Below the pieces are notes generated by a model. The model was not told the origin of the DNA, searched no databases, and saw nothing but the letters and a program-made list of their open reading frames with translations. From Candidatus Hecatella orcuttiae (GTDB taxonomy: Archaea > Thermoproteota > Bathyarchaeia > Hecatellales > Hecatellaceae), in the NCBI GenBank assembly GCA_002011035.2, contig MTLY02000001.1, positions 437,342 through 501,341 of the forward strand: DNA of 64,000 bases. The letters run 5' to 3'. Made by a program: the position numbers and the translations under genes. Position 1 is the first letter of the stretch. Each line of letters starts with the position of its first letter. Of this stretch, positions 59,800-64,000 are shown one piece after another.

Positions 59800-60492
59800 T
59801 TAGTCTTCTATCGGTTTATCGGCTAGGATTTTAGCATTGTAACCCAAGGATTCGATTACATGGACTATTTCTTCTCCAGATATTTCTGCGGGATCATAGA
59901 TTACAGTGCCCTCCTCTTTCGATAAGCTGATTTTCACTTCTATAACACCGTCTTTTTGGTTTAGAGTATACCAAATGACGTAGCCGCAGCTCGGACAATA
60001 CATTCCGCCTATTTTCAAAGAGAGCTGGTGGAGGCCCCTCGGATTCACTTCCCCTGAAGTAGAGGTGGGAGAAGCCGCCGGGGAGAACATGCCGTAGACG
60101 ATGGGTGCAAAGGTAGGAGTGATGACGTAGACAGATAGCCCGTAGACTGTTAGCATCACGATTATAGCGGTGGCGATGAAATATTTTTCCCTCCGAAGTC
60201 CCTCCTTAGTAAAGAGGTTAATTTTACAGGCTTTGCTCTTCCTTTTCAGATGTATCAGGATGGCTGAAACCATGAAAGCCGCACTTAACCCCAAAAAGAA
60301 AGGACTGTATTGGGATAAACTCAGCGCAAAGGGGAGCGAGGCAAACCCCATCAAGACTATGAAGAGAGGGCCGATGCAGCACAGGGAAGCTATCAAACCA
60401 GAGGCGATGCCCAAGCCTATGGGCTTCTTTCTCCCAGTTGACGGGGGATCTGGCAAGTTTAGGGTGCGTTTTGTTTGAGAATTTTCTCTCAT
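59800..60492 (-). CDS. MerT-like transporter fused to a MerP-like metal-binding domain
   Basis: A 230-residue protein. The first part has three or four membrane helices with a paired cysteine in SGLIASLCCIGPLFIVLMGF, as in MerT. The C-terminal 75 residues form a heavy-metal-associated domain with GMYCPSCGYVIWYTL (C-x2-C) and VIESLGYNAKIL. The MerT-MerP fusion passes Hg or another soft metal ion across the membrane. No mercuric reductase gene is in the window. Its ATG overlaps the stop of arsR by 4 bases. Confidence 0.78.
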   Translation of the reverse strand: MRENSQTKRTLNLPDPPSTGRKKPIGLGIASGLIASLCCIGPLFIVLMGFASLPFALSLSQYSPFFLGLSAAFMVSAILIHLKRKSKACKINLFTKEGLRREKYFIATAIIVMLTVYGLSVYVITPTFAPIVYGMFSPAASPTSTSGEVNPRGLHQLSLKIGGMYCPSCGYVIWYTLNQKDGVIEVKISLSKEEGTVIYDPAEISGEEIVHVIESLGYNAKILADKPIED

Positions 60493-60800
60493 TCCTTCAA
60501 CACCTTACACTTCACCAAATGCTCGTAGTATTTTTCGATGTGTTTATCGATAATTTCCATGAGGGGCAAGATTGTGTTTCTGTTTAAAGAATAAACCCTC
60601 TTTCTGCCATTCCGACCTGCTTCCACAAAGCCGCAGTTTAACAGGCATTTTAAATTATGGGACACCCTGCTCTGCTCTAAGTTCAATTCCTCGCATATCT
60701 CAGAAACGCATCTTGGTTTGGCTCTGAGGAGGTGAACAATCTCCAGCCGGGTGTCATTGGATAAGGCTTTTACAAAATATTTGTATGATAATTTTGACAT
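60489..60800 (-). CDS. ArsR/SmtB-family repressor
   Basis: A 103-residue winged-helix regulator. FVKALSNDTRLEIVHLLRAKPRCVSEICEELNLEQSRVSHNLKCLLNCGFVEAGRNGRKRVYSL contains the DNA-reading helix and cysteines at PRCVSEIC and LKCLLNC that could sense metal. It heads the MerTP-like operon. The ATG at 60800 sits within a perfect palindrome, a sign of autoregulation. Confidence 0.85.
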   Translation of the reverse strand: MSKLSYKYFVKALSNDTRLEIVHLLRAKPRCVSEICEELNLEQSRVSHNLKCLLNCGFVEAGRNGRKRVYSLNRNTILPLMEIIDKHIEKYYEHLVKCKVLKE

Positions 60801-60833
60801 ATGATAAAATTATCATACATCATTATTAAACCT
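60800..60833 (-). promoter_or_regulatory. ArsR operator on a leaderless promoter
   Basis: TATGATAA-aa-TTATCATA (60800-60817) is a perfect inverted repeat whose left end is the T of the ATG start codon. A TTTAATAA box near 60826-60833 lies at the distance expected for transcription to start at or just before the ATG. A further TATGATAA half-site occurs at 60784-60791, inside the gene. ArsR bound here would block the start site. Confidence 0.6.
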
Positions 60834-60977
60834 TGCCGCCAAAACCTTACTTAACTACCTTCAAAACAGAGCGAGACTTTCAACTCCCCTCTTCAAGCTC
60901 AGCCTGGAGTTTCTTGCCTTCAAAGGTAGCGGAAGACTAATTTAAGGGGGAGAATAGCAATTTTGAACATGTAGGAG

Positions 60978-61874
60978 TTGGAGAGGATGCTCATCGTTTC
61001 AGGGCCTTCTTCTCGGAGTCTGGGAGAAAGGATTGCCCAGCTACTGGGAGTAAGAAATGTGGAGGTGGAGTCTAAGGTCTTTCCTGACGGTGAAAGCTAC
61101 GTGGGGCTGAGGAATGATGTGAAAGGAGAGAAAGTCGCCGTCATCCAGTCTACCTATCCCCCTCAAGACACCCATCTGATGCAGCTGTATTTCCTACTCC
61201 AAGCCGTGGGAAGACTGGGGGCGGAGGAGGTCACGGCTGTAACCCCCTACCTAGCATACGCTCGACAGGATAAGGCCTTCAAACCCTACGAAGCCGTAAG
61301 CATAAAGGCGGTTATCCGTTGCTTAGAAGCCCTAGGCATTCGCCGTCTCATCACAGTGGACGTTCACGAGCCTAGCATCTTCGAGGACGCTGCCTTCGCT
61401 TTCCAAAACCTCTCTGCCGCCAAAGCCTTGGCAGAGTATTTCCTCAAGTTAAACCTAGGGGAGCTGTGGGCCTTCGCCCCGGACGTGAAAGCCACTAAGA
61501 TGGCGGGAGAAGCAGGGGTCATCTTCAGGACACCCCACGGTTGGTTTCGGAAGGAGAGAGACAGAGATACAGGGGAAATCGCCCTAAAAAGTATCGGAGG
61601 CATCGAGGTGAAGGGGAAAACCCTCATCCTCTTCGACGATATCATCAGCAGCGGAGGCACCACGGCGGCGGCAGCGAAAAGGCTGAAGGCCTTGGGGGCT
61701 GAAAAAGTCTACGCCGCCTGCACTCACCCCCTTCTCATGGGAGAAGCCTTAAGGAAAGTCCTCCAAAGCGGAATTGAAGAGCTGGTAGGCACGGACACCG
61801 TTCCCAGCCCTGTGAGCAAGGTTTCCGTAGCGCCTCTCATCGCCCAAGCCTTGAAGAGTGAACCTGAAACCTAA
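60978..61874 (+). CDS. prs: Ribose-phosphate pyrophosphokinase
   Basis: A 295- to 298-residue PRPP synthase. VESKVFPDGESYVGL, TPYLAYARQDKAF, TVDVHEP and the PRPP loop LILFDDIISSGGTT are the conserved sites for ATP and ribose-5-phosphate. The product feeds purine, pyrimidine and cofactor synthesis. TTG at 60978 or ATG at 60987 (MLIVSGPSSRSL) could be the start; the latter fits family alignments better, though neither has ideal spacing to a ribosome-binding site. Confidence 0.92.
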   Translation: MERMLIVSGPSSRSLGERIAQLLGVRNVEVESKVFPDGESYVGLRNDVKGEKVAVIQSTYPPQDTHLMQLYFLLQAVGRLGAEEVTAVTPYLAYARQDKAFKPYEAVSIKAVIRCLEALGIRRLITVDVHEPSIFEDAAFAFQNLSAAKALAEYFLKLNLGELWAFAPDVKATKMAGEAGVIFRTPHGWFRKERDRDTGEIALKSIGGIEVKGKTLILFDDIISSGGTTAAAAKRLKALGAEKVYAACTHPLLMGEALRKVLQSGIEELVGTDTVPSPVSKVSVAPLIAQALKSEPET

Positions 61875-62134
61875 ATGAAAAAGGCTGGCAGGTCCTGAGC
61901 GTCGTCGATGAGGTAGACTAGGCCTGCTGTAAAGAAAAATTGGCCGTAGTTTTTCTCCAGCCGGATGAAGCCGACGAAAACCAGAAACAGGCCGTACATC
62001 CAATGGTGAAGAGGGCGGTAAAACTCCGGGGGGATAAGGGGGGAAAGCTGGAAATACCAGAAAGCTAAACTGATGACAGCGAAAGAAAAACCTAGCAGAA
62101 TCGACAACAACGCCTTAGTCTTCACCTTATCCAA
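61871..62134 (-). CDS. Unrecognised small membrane protein, 87 residues
   Basis: Three hydrophobic helices (LLSILLGFSFAVISLAFWYF, WMYGLFLVFVGFI, FFFTAGLVYLI) with a short basic start and a DDAQDLPAFFI tail. No family is recognised. It is convergent with prs, overlapping it by 4 bases, and divergent from the methyltransferase gene. Confidence 0.6.
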   Translation of the reverse strand: MDKVKTKALLSILLGFSFAVISLAFWYFQLSPLIPPEFYRPLHHWMYGLFLVFVGFIRLEKNYGQFFFTAGLVYLIDDAQDLPAFFI

Positions 62135-62217
62135 GGCCTCTACCAGCCCAAGTGCAAGTTAATTTTTAAAGCTTCCAATAGTATATTTTCCTTCCATAAA
62201 AGGATACTCGTGAGCCT

Positions 62218-63255
62218 TTGACCGTCTTTTTCATGCTTGTCTCGGGGGAACACCGTCACCTACCCAAAGCTGAAGTAGGAGCCATTCTCGAAGCTGAAGG
62301 GCTTCCCTTCCGGATGCTGGAGGATTCCAACCGCCTCCTGAGGCTGGAGGCACCTCCGCCCGCCGGCTTGGCGGTGTCCAAAAGATCTGCCTTCTGCCGC
62401 CTCTGCGGGGTTGAGCTTCTCCACTGCAAAGCCTCCTTGGGGGATATACTTTCCTCCCTCCAAGCTTTAGGGTCGGAAATAGGCCTTAACTCCGGGGAGA
62501 GCTTCGCTGTGCGGGTGTGGAGAACAGGGGACAGTCAAAGCCCTCTTACTGGGTTTGAAGTGGAAAAAGCTGTAGGCCGGGTTCTCCTAACCATGGAAAG
62601 AGACTTGCGGGTAGATTTAAGGAGGCCTAGGAAGCTTTTTGTGGGAATTCTCTCAGGCAGAAGTTTCACCTTCGGGCTGAGTGTGGACGGAGAGGGGAGA
62701 AAATATTTCTCAAGTCGGACCCCCAGAAGGAAGCCTTTTTTCCACCCTTCTTCCCTTCAACCTAAAATAGCCCGATGTATGGTTAACCTTTCTAGGGCTG
62801 CGGGAGGGAAGATCCTCTACGATCCCTTCTGCGGAACAGGCTCCATCCTCATCGAGGCGGGTTTGATGGGTTTGGAAGCCTTAGGAGGGGACTTGCGGAA
62901 AAAAATGGTGAAGGGAACCAAAGTAAACCTGCAACACTACGGAGTGGAAAACGTCCATCTAACTCTAGCTAACGCCTTAGCCCCGCCCATACGCCAAGTG
63001 GACGCTGTCTCCACCGACCCACCCTACGGCCGAGCAGCCACCACAGCCGGGGTTCCCATTCCTGTTCTCTACCGAAAGTTTCTGGAGGAAATAGGCCTGA
63101 TTTTGAAGCCGCAGGGCTACATGTGCATCGCCGCCCCCAGCACCCTCCCCTTGGAAGAGACGGCGGAAGAATACGGCTTCAAAACTGTGGGGAGATATTC
63201 CATCTATGTTCACAGAAGCTTAACCAGAGAGATATACGTCTTAAGGAGGATGTAA
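62218..63255 (+). CDS. tRNA (guanine-N2)-methyltransferase, Trm-G10/Trm11-like
   Basis: A 345-residue protein. The N-terminal half is a THUMP-type RNA-binding region (VEKAVGRVL, FTFGLSVDGEGRKYFSSRTPRRKPFF). The class I methyltransferase domain has YDPFCGTGSILIEAGL and the catalytic STDPPYGR, which matches enzymes that methylate the N2 of guanine, usually G10, in archaeal tRNA. The start is TTG. RNase Z follows after 6 bases, so both serve tRNA maturation. Confidence 0.88.
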   Translation: MTVFFMLVSGEHRHLPKAEVGAILEAEGLPFRMLEDSNRLLRLEAPPPAGLAVSKRSAFCRLCGVELLHCKASLGDILSSLQALGSEIGLNSGESFAVRVWRTGDSQSPLTGFEVEKAVGRVLLTMERDLRVDLRRPRKLFVGILSGRSFTFGLSVDGEGRKYFSSRTPRRKPFFHPSSLQPKIARCMVNLSRAAGGKILYDPFCGTGSILIEAGLMGLEALGGDLRKKMVKGTKVNLQHYGVENVHLTLANALAPPIRQVDAVSTDPPYGRAATTAGVPIPVLYRKFLEEIGLILKPQGYMCIAAPSTLPLEETAEEYGFKTVGRYSIYVHRSLTREIYVLRRM

Positions 63256-63261
63256 ACAGCT

Positions 63262-64000
63262 TTGCTGCTGACATTTCTGGGCACCAGCGCCGGGCTTCCC
63301 TCCTTGGACAGAGGCCTGCCCAGCTTGGTTTTAAAATACGGACGGGAAATCCTGATGTTTGACTGCGGAGAGGGAACCCAACGCCAGATGATGCGGGCTA
63401 GGATAGGCTTCTCCCGGCCTATGAAAATCTTTGTAACCCACCTCCACGGCGACCACATGCTGGGGATCCCGGGTCTCCTCCAAACCATGTCCCTTCTAGG
63501 GAGGACTGAAAAAATTCAAGTCTACGGCCCTAAGGGTTTAGCCGATTTTCTGGAAGCCGCCCGAACTCATGTGAAATTTCTGCTCAGGTTTCCTTTGGAA
63601 GTCTTCGAAGTGGAGGAAGGCCTCATCTGCAGGGAAAAAGCCTACAAGGTAACAGCTCGGTGGACTGAACATCAGATCCCCACTCTAGCCTACGCTTTCG
63701 AAGAAAAAGAGAAACCCGGTAAATTCCACCCGGAAAAAGCTCTCAGCCTCGGAGTGCCCAAAGGCCCCCTCTGGCATCGGCTCCAACACGGCAGAAGGGT
63801 TCGGCTGAAGGACGGTCGAACGGTGGAGCCCAGCCAAGTTGTCGGACCTCCTAGAAGAGGGGTGAAAATCGTTTACTCAGGAGACGGTAAGCCTTGCCCC
63901 AACGTCCTGAAGCTGGCTAGGAACGCAGACCTCCTAGTCCACGAATGCACCTTCGACGACAGCCTCAAAGATAAGGCTGAAGCAGAATGGCACAGCACGG
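63262..64000 (+). CDS. rnz: Ribonuclease Z, C-terminus cut by window edge
   Basis: An open frame to the end of the window (246 codons). It has LLTFLGTSAGLPSLDRGLPS, FDCGEGTQRQMM, the metal-binding THLHGDHMLGIPG and, near the end, VYSGDGKPC and ECTFDD. These are the signatures of the MBL-fold tRNA 3' endonuclease. The TTG start at 63262 follows AGGAGG by 12 bases. The last catalytic His region lies just beyond the window. Confidence 0.92.
   Translation, partial: MLLTFLGTSAGLPSLDRGLPSLVLKYGREILMFDCGEGTQRQMMRARIGFSRPMKIFVTHLHGDHMLGIPGLLQTMSLLGRTEKIQVYGPKGLADFLEAARTHVKFLLRFPLEVFEVEEGLICREKAYKVTARWTEHQIPTLAYAFEEKEKPGKFHPEKALSLGVPKGPLWHRLQHGRRVRLKDGRTVEPSQVVGPPRRGVKIVYSGDGKPCPNVLKLARNADLLVHECTFDDSLKDKAEAEWHST

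Overview
The window looks like a piece of an archaeal chromosome, probably from an uncultivated lineage related to Bathyarchaeia or methylotrophic methanogens; this placement is inference. Archaeal signs are ribosomal proteins L3-L4-L23 and L2-S19 of archaeal type, a SPOUT methyltransferase just before L3, a class I CCA-adding enzyme next to a 2'-5' RNA ligase-like protein, Trm-G10-type THUMP methyltransferase, RNase Z, MtrH, methanogenesis marker 14, TATA-type promoters close to start codons, and frequent TTG/GTG starts. No rRNA, tRNA, CRISPR array or intact insertion sequence was seen. Most of the window is GC-rich; bases 1-2,200 and about 42,200-47,800 are clearly AT-rich.

Layout. 1-7,840: a minus-strand surface-glycan or lipid block (two B12-binding radical SAM proteins, three family 2 glycosyltransferases, a SAM methyltransferase, a membrane hydrolase). 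8,000-9,130: VapBC and a frameshifted HicB. 9,200-12,500: UDP-sugar supply (epimerase, GalU, UDP-glucose dehydrogenase). 12,800-16,800: phosphodiesterase, APS kinase, ThpR, CCA enzyme. 16,890-23,040: orphan MtrH, a protein kinase, a secreted metalloprotease, ThiL and a creatininase-family protein that may be ArfB. 23,100-25,900: two hemerythrins, a cysteine-rich SufR-like regulator with a palindromic operator, and a half-length Fe-S-type protein. 26,060-30,780: methanogenesis marker 14, a corrinoid-activating RACo-like protein and an MtaA-like methyltransferase. 31,090-34,850: a compact lipoylation locus (GcvH, LplA, LplB and two radical SAM proteins resembling archaeal LipS1/LipS2). 35,000-40,140: sugar-phosphate isomerase, SPOUT enzyme, a CBS sensor protein and L3-L4-L23.

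The most striking region is 40,143-52,956. It splits the normally continuous L23-L2 junction with about 12.8 kb of metallocofactor and metal-handling genes: NifX-like proteins, tryptophan/tyrosine-rich coiled-coil companions (DUF5320-like), two MinD ATPases with ferredoxin insertions, a radical SAM enzyme with a winged helix, an MBL-fold protein, two DUF364 proteins, an orphan ModA-like lipoprotein, two DUF134 regulators, a DtxR-like regulator, and a protein with only the helical cap of a corrinoid protein. Its right end holds a decayed, inverted second copy of the DUF5320-NifX-DUF134 unit. At least three promoters in the block share a TATA box joined to a TTGTG...TGCA element, which suggests one regulon.

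52,957-64,000: L2, S19, then purB in place of L22, a ferritin-like protein, a PflX-like radical SAM protein, a secreted PLD-CAP fusion, a MerTP-like transporter with an ArsR regulator, PRPP synthase, Trm-G10 and the start of RNase Z.

The methyl-transfer genes (MtrH, RACo, MtaA-like, marker 14) and the cofactor genes fit an anaerobic, corrinoid-dependent C1 metabolism with lipoylated GcvH. No mcr, nif structural or hydrogenase genes are present here, so neither methanogenesis nor nitrogen fixation can be claimed from this window.
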